A stretch of 64,000 bases of DNA from an uncultured Lachnospiraceae bacterium (GTDB lineage: Bacteria; Bacillota; Clostridia; Lachnospirales; Lachnospiraceae), in NCBI GenBank assembly GCA_910578085.1, contig CAJTPM010000006.1, forward strand, positions 37,812 to 101,811, in the 5' to 3' direction. The notes beneath the pieces are model-generated. The model saw nothing but the letters and a program-made list of their open reading frames with translations, did no database searches and was not told the origin of the DNA. How positions within the stretch are numbered: the stretch's first letter is position 1; the number at the start of each line of letters is the position of its first letter. Below are positions 34,706-42,970 of this stretch, one piece after another. The translations under genes were made by a program, and so were the position numbers.

Positions 34706-36799
34706 CTACCTCTCTTCTGTAAATTCTATCGTCCGCTCTATCTTCTTTTCCTCTTTCACCTCTTCTGTGGTCGGCGTGCCGTCCTCCGCCGTGCCTGTTT
34801 CCACGCGCTTCACATTCGTGTACTCAAAAGTGATTGTGCCCGTTGGCGACTTGATACCGCTGTAATTCACCGCTACCGGAAAGGAAGTTGTCTGCGTGTC
34901 TAACAGTTTTGTTCCGTCCGCTGTCACGATGGTCACTTTCACCGTCGTTCCCTCCGTGTTATAGTCGGGATCTTCCTCCCTGGTGGGGCCGGTAATATTG
35001 CCGCTGTACGTGTAGGTTGCGGCCTTGCCGCCCATACTGATCTTGATGTCGATGGGTGTTCCCGGATCCACAAAGGAACCCACGGAATAACTCTGGTAGC
35101 ATACCTGGCCCTCCGGGAAATCCTCATTGTTGATCTGCCCTACCGTCCCCACCGGCAGTCCGGCTTCCACCAGCATCGCCACCGCCTCGTCTTCCTCTTT
35201 CCCCATCAGATCCGGCACCCTGATCTTGGAATCTTCCGCGCCAGTGCTGACGACGATCGTGACTGCCGAGCCCTTTGGCGCTCTTGTCCCGCTCTCCGGG
35301 TTCTGGGAAATCACATAATTATTTTCTACCGTAGAAGAAGAACTCTCGTTTTTATTTACCACGAATCCCGCCTTCTCCAGGGTGTTTTTCGCCTCCTCAA
35401 AGGTAATGCCAGTGGCCTTTGGCACGCTCACCCCTTCCGTTCCGGAACTGACCGTCAGAGTGATCACCGTTCCGGGATCCACCATCATACCTTCCTCCAC
35501 GTTGGCACTGATCACCTGATTCTGCGGATAAGCGGCGTTTTCCACATATTTCACTTCCGGCTCAAGTCCCAGTTTCCGCAGTCTGTCCTGAGCCATCTTC
35601 ACCGCCATCCCGGTAACGCCTGGCATTTCCACCTGTTCGGTCTGTTCTTCCTGCGCTGCATCTTCGCCGTCTTTACTCCCGCTCAGATGGAAAAGTCCCA
35701 ATGCTCTGCCCACCAGTACGATCACAATGCAGCCGATGATGATCGCCGCCACGATGGCGAGTATGGTCGTGATCTTTTCCATACGGGGATCATAGTCCTC
35801 CTCATAGTCCTCGTCTTCCCCGTCCTCATGATTACCATAGTTTGCTCTGTTTAAGCGCATGGACTCATCCAGATTGTCCTTTTCCGCGGAAGCCCTTTTG
35901 ATCCGCTCCATCTCTCTGTCCGTGATCATACGGGTAGAGGCCCTGCGGTCCGGCTCCACCACCTTCACAAAATCCTCATCCGGATTCAGTAAAGACTGCT
36001 TCAGATCATCGATCAACTCTGCCATGGACTGATATCTCCGGTCCGGGCTTTTCTGACAGCACTTGAACACGATCTGTTCCACACTGATGGGAATTTCCGG
36101 CACATATTCTCTCGGGGAAGGCAATTCCTCCTGGATATGTTTGATTGCGATGGCTACCGTCGTCTCCCCGTTAAAAGGCACTCTGCCCGTCAGCATCTCA
36201 AACATGGTGATACCCAGGGAATAAATGTCGCTTTTCTCATCACTGTAGCCACCTCTAGCCTGTTCCGGAGAGGTGTAATGGACTGATCCCATCACATTCG
36301 AAGTGATCGTATTACTGGTGGCAGCCTTGGCAATACCAAAATCTGTCACTTTCACTTTTCCGTCTTTGGAGATCATGATATTCTGAGGCTTGATGTCTCT
36401 GTGAATAATATGGTTATTGTGGGCCGCCTCTATGCCCATGGAAACCTGAATTGCTATACTGATCGCTTCCTTTACGGAAAGCCTTGCTTTCTTTTCAATA
36501 TATTTCTTTAATGTAATACCCTCTACCATTTCCATAACGAAATAGTATATGCCATTCTCCTCGCCCACATCATAGACGTTGACAATATTAGGGTGCATCA
36601 GCCCTGCCGCCGCCTGGGCTTCCGTCCGAAACTTTGATACAAAATTAGCATTTTCCGAAAATTCCTGTTTTAACACTTTAATGGCCACAAACCGGTTCAG
36701 CTTATGACACTTTGCTTTATAGACATCTGACATGCCGCCGGTCCCGATCTTCTCTAAAATCTCGTAGCGGTCTCCTATCATCATTCCTATTTTAATCAT
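34706..36799 (-). CDS. prkC: PASTA-domain serine/threonine kinase
   Basis: A 697-residue Stk1/PrkC-type membrane kinase that senses cell-wall fragments. Kinase domain 1-270: GTGGMSDVYKA glycine loop, HRDIKPQNIM catalytic loop, TDFGIAKA. An acidic linker leads to one membrane helix (ILAIVAAIIIGCIVIVLVG, about 350) and three external PASTA repeats (each with a PNxxG/DPGT-like turn, e.g. VDPGTVITLTVSSG), followed by a beta-rich tail of about 100 residues. It lies next to its phosphatase, the usual pairing. Confidence 0.95.
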   Translation of the reverse strand: MIKIGMMIGDRYEILEKIGTGGMSDVYKAKCHKLNRFVAIKVLKQEFSENANFVSKFRTEAQAAAGLMHPNIVNVYDVGEENGIYYFVMEMVEGITLKKYIEKKARLSVKEAISIAIQVSMGIEAAHNNHIIHRDIKPQNIMISKDGKVKVTDFGIAKAATSNTITSNVMGSVHYTSPEQARGGYSDEKSDIYSLGITMFEMLTGRVPFNGETTVAIAIKHIQEELPSPREYVPEIPISVEQIVFKCCQKSPDRRYQSMAELIDDLKQSLLNPDEDFVKVVEPDRRASTRMITDREMERIKRASAEKDNLDESMRLNRANYGNHEDGEDEDYEEDYDPRMEKITTILAIVAAIIIGCIVIVLVGRALGLFHLSGSKDGEDAAQEEQTEQVEMPGVTGMAVKMAQDRLRKLGLEPEVKYVENAAYPQNQVISANVEEGMMVDPGTVITLTVSSGTEGVSVPKATGITFEEAKNTLEKAGFVVNKNESSSSTVENNYVISQNPESGTRAPKGSAVTIVVSTGAEDSKIRVPDLMGKEEDEAVAMLVEAGLPVGTVGQINNEDFPEGQVCYQSYSVGSFVDPGTPIDIKISMGGKAATYTYSGNITGPTREEDPDYNTEGTTVKVTIVTADGTKLLDTQTTSFPVAVNYSGIKSPTGTITFEYTNVKRVETGTAEDGTPTTEEVKEEKKIERTIEFTEER

Positions 36800-36910
36800 G
36801 CTTTAAACTCCATTTGACAACTATCTGCAGCTCTGTGTCCCCACAGGTCTGTGAGTGAATATACACTCTCACCATGTTCCAGCCAGGCCGTCTGGCGGCC
36901 AGGTCTTTTA

Positions 36911-37639
36911 TCAGACATCCGGCTCAATCAGGATCAGGGAAATATTGTCCCTGCCGCCGTTTAAATTCGCAACTCTTACAAGAGCCTCCGCCTTTTCCAT
37001 GATGTCGCGCTGGGCATTTACGATCATTCTTATTTCTTCGTCTTCCAGCATATTGCTAAGTCCGTCAGAGCACAGTAAAACAATGTCGCCTCTTTGCAGT
37101 TCAACCTCATAAAAATCTGCTGAAACCGCGTAGGTAACGCCTACCGCTCTTGTAATGATATTCTTATTCGGATGGGTTCTTGCACTTTCTCTGTCAAGTC
37201 CTCCCATTCTGATCATCTCCTCCACAAGGGAATGATCCGTTGTAATCTGTCTGATACTTTTTCCGTTTACAATATAAAGACGGCTGTCCCCCACATTACC
37301 CACTTTTAAACGGTTTCCGTAGATCGTAGCGACAACCACCGTGGTCCCCATACCTTCCAGGTCTCTGTTCTCATTGGAAAGTTCAAAAATGCCGGAGTTT
37401 GCCACATTGATGGCGCTTTGTAATATCCGCTCCGGAATCGTTTCACGGGAACGCATGGCTTCCCTGCAGATCGTATCTACCGCATAGCGCGAAGCATAAT
37501 CTCCGGCCTTATGGCCGCCCATGCCATCCGCAATCATAAATAAATTCGGCAGATTTCCTATCGGCAGTTCCGAAGAATACACCACATCCTGATTCAGTTG
37601 TCTTCTTTTCCCCTTATCCGATAAAGAGGCTGTCTTCAT
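36911..37639 (-). CDS. stp: PP2C-type serine/threonine phosphatase
   Basis: A 242-residue Mn/Mg-dependent phosphatase that reverses PrkC phosphorylation. Motifs: RRQLNQDVVY, MIADGMGGHKAGDYAS, GTTVVVATIYGN, VGDSRLYIV, CSDGLSNML and GGRDNISLILI. ATG 37639 is preferred over TTG 37642. The 111-base gap to prkC holds a GC-rich inverted repeat (GGCCGTCTGGCGGCC). Confidence 0.95.
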   Translation of the reverse strand: MKTASLSDKGKRRQLNQDVVYSSELPIGNLPNLFMIADGMGGHKAGDYASRYAVDTICREAMRSRETIPERILQSAINVANSGIFELSNENRDLEGMGTTVVVATIYGNRLKVGNVGDSRLYIVNGKSIRQITTDHSLVEEMIRMGGLDRESARTHPNKNIITRAVGVTYAVSADFYEVELQRGDIVLLCSDGLSNMLEDEEIRMIVNAQRDIMEKAEALVRVANLNGGRDNISLILIEPDV

Positions 37640-37798
37640 CAAAGCCTTCTTCCCCCTGAAACTGTCTTTTGTAACTGTCCTTCACAGAACACATCGGCTG
37701 CCGAATTTCCATATTCCGGCAATTGGTGCTCTATAACTTAAAATACTACCACATAAACGACAAGGGGGCAAGAAAAATCAACTTACCCCTCTTCTTAC

Positions 37799-37850
37799 CG
37801 GTAACAGTTCAGCCATTCGGCTTCACTACCCGAATGTACCGTTACTCTTA
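37799..37850. repeat. CGGCTTCACT palindromic repeat, copy 1
   Basis: GTAACAGTTCAGCCATTCGG continues CTTCACTACCCGAATG with nested pairing (ATTCGG 37815-37820 with CCGAAT 37830-37835; GGTAAC outside with GTTAC). The core recurs at 41103 and 46893. It lies in the 245-base gap between stp and rlmN. Confidence 0.5.
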
Positions 37851-37887
37851 CCACTTCATTTTACCATATTTATTCCAAAATATGTAT

Positions 37888-38925
37888 TTATTTTTTTTTA
37901 TGATGATTTCTCCGCAGCTGTCCGCAGGCGCCGTCGATATCCCGGCCCATCTCCCGCCGCAGCGTCGCGTTAATGCCTGCCTCTTCCAGTTTCCTCTGAA
38001 AGGCTTTTACCGCCTCTCTCCCTGACGCAGTGTACTTTCTCTCCCTGACCGGATTGATGGGGATCAGGTTCACATGGGCGTGGACAGAAAAGGCCAGCCT
38101 GATCAATCCTGCCGCATCTTCCTCCGTATCGTTGACGCCACCCGCAAGGGCATACTCAAAGGTGATCCGCCGCCCGGTCTTTTCAAAATAATACCTGCAG
38201 GCATCCATCAGTTCCGCAATGCTGTACTTCTCCGCGACCGGCATCAGTTCCCGCCTTTTTTCATCTGTCGCGCCGTGCAGCGAAAGGGCCAGCGTGACCT
38301 GCAGGTCTTCCTCCGCCAGCTCCTTTATCTTCGGCACAAGCCCGCAGGTGGAAACCGTGATATTTCTCTGGCTGATATGAAGCCCCTTTTCGTCCGTCAG
38401 CATTCTGATAAAACGGATCAGATTTTCCATGTTATCGAGAGGCTCCCCGATCCCCATAACCACCACATTGGAAACCCGATCCCCGGTCTTTCTGGTCACC
38501 GCATAGACCTGCTCCAGCATTTCCGCCGCCGTCAGGCTCCTCTCAAGCCCGCCCAGTGTGGAAGCGCAGAATTTGCAGCCCATTTTACAGCCTACCTGAG
38601 AGGAAATGCAGACGGAATTGCCGTGGTGATATCGCATCAAAACACTCTCCACCATATTGCCATCAGGCAGCTCAAATAAGAACTTCTTCGTGCCGTCCTG
38701 CTTTGATTCCTGCACCTGCACCGCGTGAAGCACTGTCAGTTCAAAGTGTTCCGCGCACTTTTCCCGCAGGGAAAGCGACAGATTCGTCATTTCCGCAAAA
38801 TCTTCCGCCAGCTTTTTATGCATCCATTCATAGAGCTGGGCCGCCCTGAATTTCTTTTCTCCGATCTGTTCCATCTCCCGCACAAGTTGCGGCAGGGAGA
38901 GAGATTTTATGTCTGTCTTTTTCAT
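37888..38925 (-). CDS. rlmN: 23S rRNA/tRNA adenine C2-methyltransferase
   Basis: A 345-residue radical SAM enzyme that methylates A2503 of 23S rRNA and A37 of some tRNAs, improving fidelity. CxxxCxxC cluster motif CKMGCKFCAST, SAM-binding MGIGEPLDN, and the paired catalytic cysteines (one in the final CGQLR). Length is normal. The start overlaps the rsmB stop (ATGA), so they are translationally coupled. Confidence 0.96.
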   Translation of the reverse strand: MKKTDIKSLSLPQLVREMEQIGEKKFRAAQLYEWMHKKLAEDFAEMTNLSLSLREKCAEHFELTVLHAVQVQESKQDGTKKFLFELPDGNMVESVLMRYHHGNSVCISSQVGCKMGCKFCASTLGGLERSLTAAEMLEQVYAVTRKTGDRVSNVVVMGIGEPLDNMENLIRFIRMLTDEKGLHISQRNITVSTCGLVPKIKELAEEDLQVTLALSLHGATDEKRRELMPVAEKYSIAELMDACRYYFEKTGRRITFEYALAGGVNDTEEDAAGLIRLAFSVHAHVNLIPINPVRERKYTASGREAVKAFQRKLEEAGINATLRREMGRDIDGACGQLRRNHHKKK

Positions 38926-40274
38926 GTATTCCTCCGCATTCTGGCCAGAAAGAATCCATCACAATCATGCACCCCCGGCATCAGCTGCAGCATCCCGCTC
39001 TCCGCCTCACTGCACTGTAAACATTCCGGCAGATAAGGATTTAAATCCTCCGGGATAAGCGGGAAGTTTTTGCACATCCAGCGCACCTGCTCCTCATTTT
39101 CCGCCCGATGAACCGTACAGGTGCTGTACAGGATCACCCCGCCCGGCTTCACATACCGGAAACAGGTTTCCATGATCCGCCGCTGTAATCTCACAAGATC
39201 CTCCAGGCTTTCCTTTGTCACATGATATTTGATATCTCTCTTTTTCCCCAGGATCCCGAGCCCGGAACAGGGCAGATCCAGATACAGCACATCCGCCTTC
39301 TCTTCCATCTCCGGATCAGACACGCTGGCATCCCATACCTTTACCCGCACATTTTCCGCCTTCATGCGGCTCACATTCTCTCTGATCAGAGCTACCTTCT
39401 CCTCCGAAATGTCTCTGGCTTCCACCAGCCCGCCTCCCCACAGTTTGCAGGCGGCATGCAGGCTTTTCCCGCCCGGCGCCGCACAGACGTCCAGCACAAA
39501 ATCCCCTGTCCTGACGCCTGCGCATTCCGTCACCAGCATGGAGCTCACATCCTGCACCGTCACAAACCCCTCCGAAAAGCCGGGGAGCCTGTCCAGTCCC
39601 TCCAGATTCCTGCAGTTCCAGGCATAGGAAAGGAAGGGATGCCTCTCACACAGGATCCCTCTGTTTTTCCACTCCTGTACGAGCTCTTCCTGCTCCTCAG
39701 CAGACAACGCCTCAGAGATCCTCACGCTCACCGGTTTGATCTCCAGCAGTGCCTGGCACATCTTTTCCGTCTGTCCCCTGCCGTAGTCCCGTTCCCAGAG
39801 TTTTACAAGAAATACCGGCATCGAATAACGGACCGAGACAGCCTTTAACCAGTCCTTTTCCGGATCCGGCCAGACAATTTTCTCTTTATTTCTGGCAATA
39901 TTTCTCAACACGCCGTTCACAAATCCCTTTAACGGCTGAAAGTGCCTTTTCTGTACAAGGCGCACCGCCTCATTGCAGACAGCGCTGTCCGGCACCCCGT
40001 CCATATAAAAAAGCTGGTACACACTCATACGTATAACAGCCCGGATAAGTGGCTTCATTTTAGGGACGGGAACGTTCGAGAACTGACCTGTGATATAATC
40101 CAGTTCTATCTGACGTTCTACCGTCCCTTCTGTCACCCGCTTGATAAAGGCTTTCTCCTTCGGTGGGAGATAGTCGTATTTCCGGAGAACCTGCCTGATC
40201 AGCACATTGCTGAACACATCCTCTTTTTCCAGTTCCAACAGGCTCTCCAGCACAATTTCTCTTGTATTTTCCAT
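38922..40274 (-). CDS. rsmB: 16S rRNA m5C967 methyltransferase
   Basis: A 450-residue enzyme with an N-terminal NusB-like RNA-binding domain (VFSNVLIRQVLRKYDYLPP; IRAVIRMSVYQLFYMDGVPD) and a C-terminal Rossmann methyltransferase (DVCAAPGGKSLHAA; LDLPCSGLGILGKKRDIK with the Pro-Cys motif; YSTCTV with the catalytic Cys). Start at 40274, overlapping the metallopeptidase stop by one base (TGATG); an upstream frame extension reads through the peptidase and is not real. Confidence 0.95.
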   Translation of the reverse strand: MENTREIVLESLLELEKEDVFSNVLIRQVLRKYDYLPPKEKAFIKRVTEGTVERQIELDYITGQFSNVPVPKMKPLIRAVIRMSVYQLFYMDGVPDSAVCNEAVRLVQKRHFQPLKGFVNGVLRNIARNKEKIVWPDPEKDWLKAVSVRYSMPVFLVKLWERDYGRGQTEKMCQALLEIKPVSVRISEALSAEEQEELVQEWKNRGILCERHPFLSYAWNCRNLEGLDRLPGFSEGFVTVQDVSSMLVTECAGVRTGDFVLDVCAAPGGKSLHAACKLWGGGLVEARDISEEKVALIRENVSRMKAENVRVKVWDASVSDPEMEEKADVLYLDLPCSGLGILGKKRDIKYHVTKESLEDLVRLQRRIMETCFRYVKPGGVILYSTCTVHRAENEEQVRWMCKNFPLIPEDLNPYLPECLQCSEAESGMLQLMPGVHDCDGFFLARMRRNT

Positions 40275-41002
40275 CAGTCTCTGTTCCTTCCGCCTCTGTC
40301 TCCAAACAAAAGAACGAGACGTAAAAGCTGCAAAATAGAGGAAGCCGCCGCTGCCACATAGGTTAACGCCGCTGCCCCCAGCACTTTTCGCACGTGCCCC
40401 ACTTCCTGCTGCCCTAAAATACCATACTGGGAAAGCATCTGCATCGCTCTGTTCGAAGCGTTGAATTCCACCGGCAATGTTACGATCTGGAACAATACCG
40501 CCGCCGAAAACACCCAGATACCGATCTGTGCAAGCAAAGAACCTGCACCGCCGAAGATCACGCCGAGTATGATGATGGGCAGTCCCAGTCTGCTGCCGAT
40601 ATTGGCCACAGGCACAAGCGCAGACCGGATCTTCAAAGGCGCATAGCTTTTCTGATGCTGCACCGCATGACCGCACTCGTGGGCCGCCACGCCGATGGCC
40701 GCCACGGAATTGCTGCCGTACACCGAATCCGACAGCCTTAACACCTTCGAGGAAGGATCATAGTGGTCTGTCAGGCTTCCTCTGATATGTTCCACCCGCA
40801 CATCGTAAATGCCGCTCTGGTTTAATATCCTCTGTGCCGCTTCCGCACCCGTCATGCCGCTCATGCTGCGCACTCTGGCGTACTTTTTGTAGGTACTGTT
40901 CACTTTTGCACTGGCTGCCATGCAGAGCACAGCGCCGATCAGTACCAGAATGTATGTCCAGTCCATATAATAGCCGTAGCCATAACCATATCCGTAACCC
41001 AT
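40274..41002 (-). CDS. Membrane zinc metallopeptidase (YugP-like)
   Basis: A 242-residue polytopic membrane protein with the zinc motif HECGHAVQHQ. The N-terminus is Gly/Tyr-rich (MGYGYGYGYGYYMDW) followed by a membrane helix; two more hydrophobic regions follow the active site. ATG 41002 follows GGAGG by eight bases. It is a constant neighbour of fmt and rsmB in Clostridia. Substrates unknown. Confidence 0.92.
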   Translation of the reverse strand: MGYGYGYGYGYYMDWTYILVLIGAVLCMAASAKVNSTYKKYARVRSMSGMTGAEAAQRILNQSGIYDVRVEHIRGSLTDHYDPSSKVLRLSDSVYGSNSVAAIGVAAHECGHAVQHQKSYAPLKIRSALVPVANIGSRLGLPIIILGVIFGGAGSLLAQIGIWVFSAAVLFQIVTLPVEFNASNRAMQMLSQYGILGQQEVGHVRKVLGAAALTYVAAAASSILQLLRLVLLFGDRGGRNRD

Positions 41003-41086
41003 TATTTTTCCTCCGAAAACTCTCCGTATCTTCCGCTTTTTCTCTGCGCCTGACAATTCGGAAGGAGCTTTTTTCGTTACCACATA

Positions 41087-41116
41087 TAACAGTTCAGTCA
41101 TCCGGCTTCACTGTTA
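41087..41116. repeat. CGGCTTCACT palindromic repeat, copy 2
   Basis: TAACAG (41087-41092) and CTGTTA (41111-41116) are inverted around TTCAGTCATCCGGCTTCA. It lies in the 174-base gap between fmt and the metallopeptidase gene. Confidence 0.5.
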
Positions 41117-41176
41117 CCATCGCACAATACTCCGCCCCATGCGGCAGATTCTTACCGCAGTTTCCCTGTCTTTTCA

Positions 41177-42157
41177 TTATGATTCAAAAAACTCTCCCGC
41201 CTTCACCTGACATCCCAGCAGAAAGTCCTGTACAGGCATCCTCTTTTTTCCCTCAAACTGCACTTCCTTCAACACAAGTACGTCCCTTCCGGTCTGCACA
41301 TAAATACTGTCCTTTTTCACAAGCAAGACCTCTCCGGGGATTGTCTCCTTTTCTTCGTTGTGCCGGAAAAGCCCCGTGCGGACGATTTCCTCTTTCTGCT
41401 CTTCACGGGAGATTTCCGCCCTCCAGACTTTCAGGCTCTTCCCCCGGAAACTGCAGTAAGCGCTGGGCCAGGGATTCATCCCACGCACCAGTCTCTCCAG
41501 CACATCGGCATCCTTCTTCCAGTCTATTCTGCCCATATTTTTTGTCAGCATACGCACATGAGTGGCATCCTCCTCCTGCTGCTTCACCGGAATGATCTCT
41601 CCGGCCTCTATCTTAGGCAGTGTTTTTATCAGAAGCTCCGCCCCCAGGGCGCTCAGTTTCTCAAACAGGCTTCCGCCGGTATCGTCCTTTTCCACAGGAA
41701 TCGCTTTCATCGTCAGAATATCGCCGGTATCCATGCCCTCATTCATCTGCATGATCGTCACACCGGTCACATCGTCCCCGTTTAAAATGGCATACTGGAT
41801 CGGAGACGCCCCCCTGTATTTCGGCAGAAGCGATGCATGAATATTGATACAGCCATATCTGGGCATCTCCAGAATCTCCTTTGACAAGATCTGTCCGAAA
41901 GCGGCCACCACAAAAATATCAGCCTCGTATTTTTTTAACGTTTCCACTGCTTCCGGGGTTTTGATCCTTGCCGGCTGTAACACCGTAAGGCCGTGGGCAA
42001 GAGCACATTCCTTGACCGGAGAAAACTGCACCTTCCGATCCCGCCCTTTCTGTTTGTCCGGCTGCGTCACCACCGCCGTCACCTCATGCCCTGCCTTTAA
42101 CAGCGCCTCCAGCGCTCCCACCGCAAAATCCGGCGTCCCCATAAAAATTATTTTCAT
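41177..42157 (-). CDS. fmt: Methionyl-tRNA formyltransferase
   Basis: A 326-residue cytoplasmic enzyme that formylates initiator Met-tRNA. N-terminal MKIIFMGTPDFAVGALEAL, folate-site motif INIHASLLPKYRGASPIQ, catalytic NxH...D (DDVTGVTIMQMNEGMDTGDI), and a C-terminal OB-like tRNA-binding domain. ATG 42157 follows AAGGAGC. Upstream lies the 104-base tandem repeat and def, whose product removes the formyl group later. Confidence 0.96.
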   Translation of the reverse strand: MKIIFMGTPDFAVGALEALLKAGHEVTAVVTQPDKQKGRDRKVQFSPVKECALAHGLTVLQPARIKTPEAVETLKKYEADIFVVAAFGQILSKEILEMPRYGCINIHASLLPKYRGASPIQYAILNGDDVTGVTIMQMNEGMDTGDILTMKAIPVEKDDTGGSLFEKLSALGAELLIKTLPKIEAGEIIPVKQQEEDATHVRMLTKNMGRIDWKKDADVLERLVRGMNPWPSAYCSFRGKSLKVWRAEISREEQKEEIVRTGLFRHNEEKETIPGEVLLVKKDSIYVQTGRDVLVLKEVQFEGKKRMPVQDFLLGCQVKAGEFFES

Positions 42158-42182
42158 AATTTCAAACTGCTCCTTCAATGAA

Positions 42183-42415
42183 TCTGTGCGCTTCTCAGGC
42201 GTCTTTATTCCAGTTCCGCAGACGCCTTTCAGCACCCCTTACTCAAGAAGAATTTCCGGCTGCTTCATAACACATCCGTAAATCCTTCTGTGCGCTTCTC
42301 AGGCGTCTCTATTCCAGTCCCGCAGACGCCCTTCAGCACACCTTTACCCAAGAAGAATTTCCGGCTGCGTCATGACGCATCCGTAAATCCTTCTGTGCGC
42401 TTCTCAGGCGTCTGC
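42183..42415. repeat. 104-105-base tandem repeat between def and fmt
   Basis: Unit 1 is 42183-42286, unit 2 is 42287-42391, and a third partial unit at 42392-42415 includes the def stop codon and last codons. Each full unit begins TCTGTGCGCTTCTCAGGCGT and carries a hairpin of AGGCGTC with GACGCC. Unit 2 has a perfect 14-base palindrome TGCGTCATGACGCA (42366-42379), decayed in unit 1. Confidence 0.85.
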
Positions 42416-42895
42416 TGATTCTTCCTCTTCCAATTCCTCAACGTCCATCAGGCGTCCCTCCACCTTTTCCACATAGAGGTGGCCGTCCAGATGGTCATAC
42501 TCATGACAGATAGCTCTCGCCAGAAGTTCTTCCCCCTCCAGCTCAAAATATTCCATGTTTTCATTGTAGGCCGCTATTTTCACATAATTTGGTCTTGTCA
42601 CAATCCCTGTCTTTCCCGGGACGCTCAGGCACCCTTCCTGGCCGCTCTGTTCCCCGGAAGTTTCAAGAATCTTCGGATTGACAAAAATGTACGGATCCTC
42701 CCCCGTCACATCCACCACAAAGATCCGCTTCAGAACGCCCACCTGAACAGCTGCCAGCCCGACGCCGTTTGCCTCATACATGGTATCTAACATATCCTCG
42801 ATCAGCTCCGCCGTCCTGGGCGTCATCTCCTTCACTTCCTTGCTGATCTTTCCGAGGATCAATTCTCCCTGTTCCCTAACATTTCTTAATGCCAT
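42404..42895 (-). CDS. def: Peptide deformylase
   Basis: A 163-residue metalloenzyme that removes the N-formyl group from new proteins. Three motifs are intact: GVGLAAVQVG, QEGCLSVPG and HEYDHLDG (metal ligands Cys, His, His). ATG 42895 follows GGAGG. The end is acidic (VEELEEEESADA) and lies inside the first partial unit of the tandem repeat, so the repeat may derive from the 3' end of this gene. Confidence 0.96.
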   Translation of the reverse strand: MALRNVREQGELILGKISKEVKEMTPRTAELIEDMLDTMYEANGVGLAAVQVGVLKRIFVVDVTGEDPYIFVNPKILETSGEQSGQEGCLSVPGKTGIVTRPNYVKIAAYNENMEYFELEGEELLARAICHEYDHLDGHLYVEKVEGRLMDVEELEEEESADA

Positions 42896-42970
42896 TTTCT
42901 GCCTCCGCTCTTTCCCGTCTTCCTGATGCACCGGTTCCTTATACTATCCGTATATGACCAATCGCCATCT

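Noticed and set aside
40275..40676. Long N-terminal extension of RsmB
   Set aside because: It overlaps the metallopeptidase in another frame; the TGATG junction and normal family length support the start at 40274.
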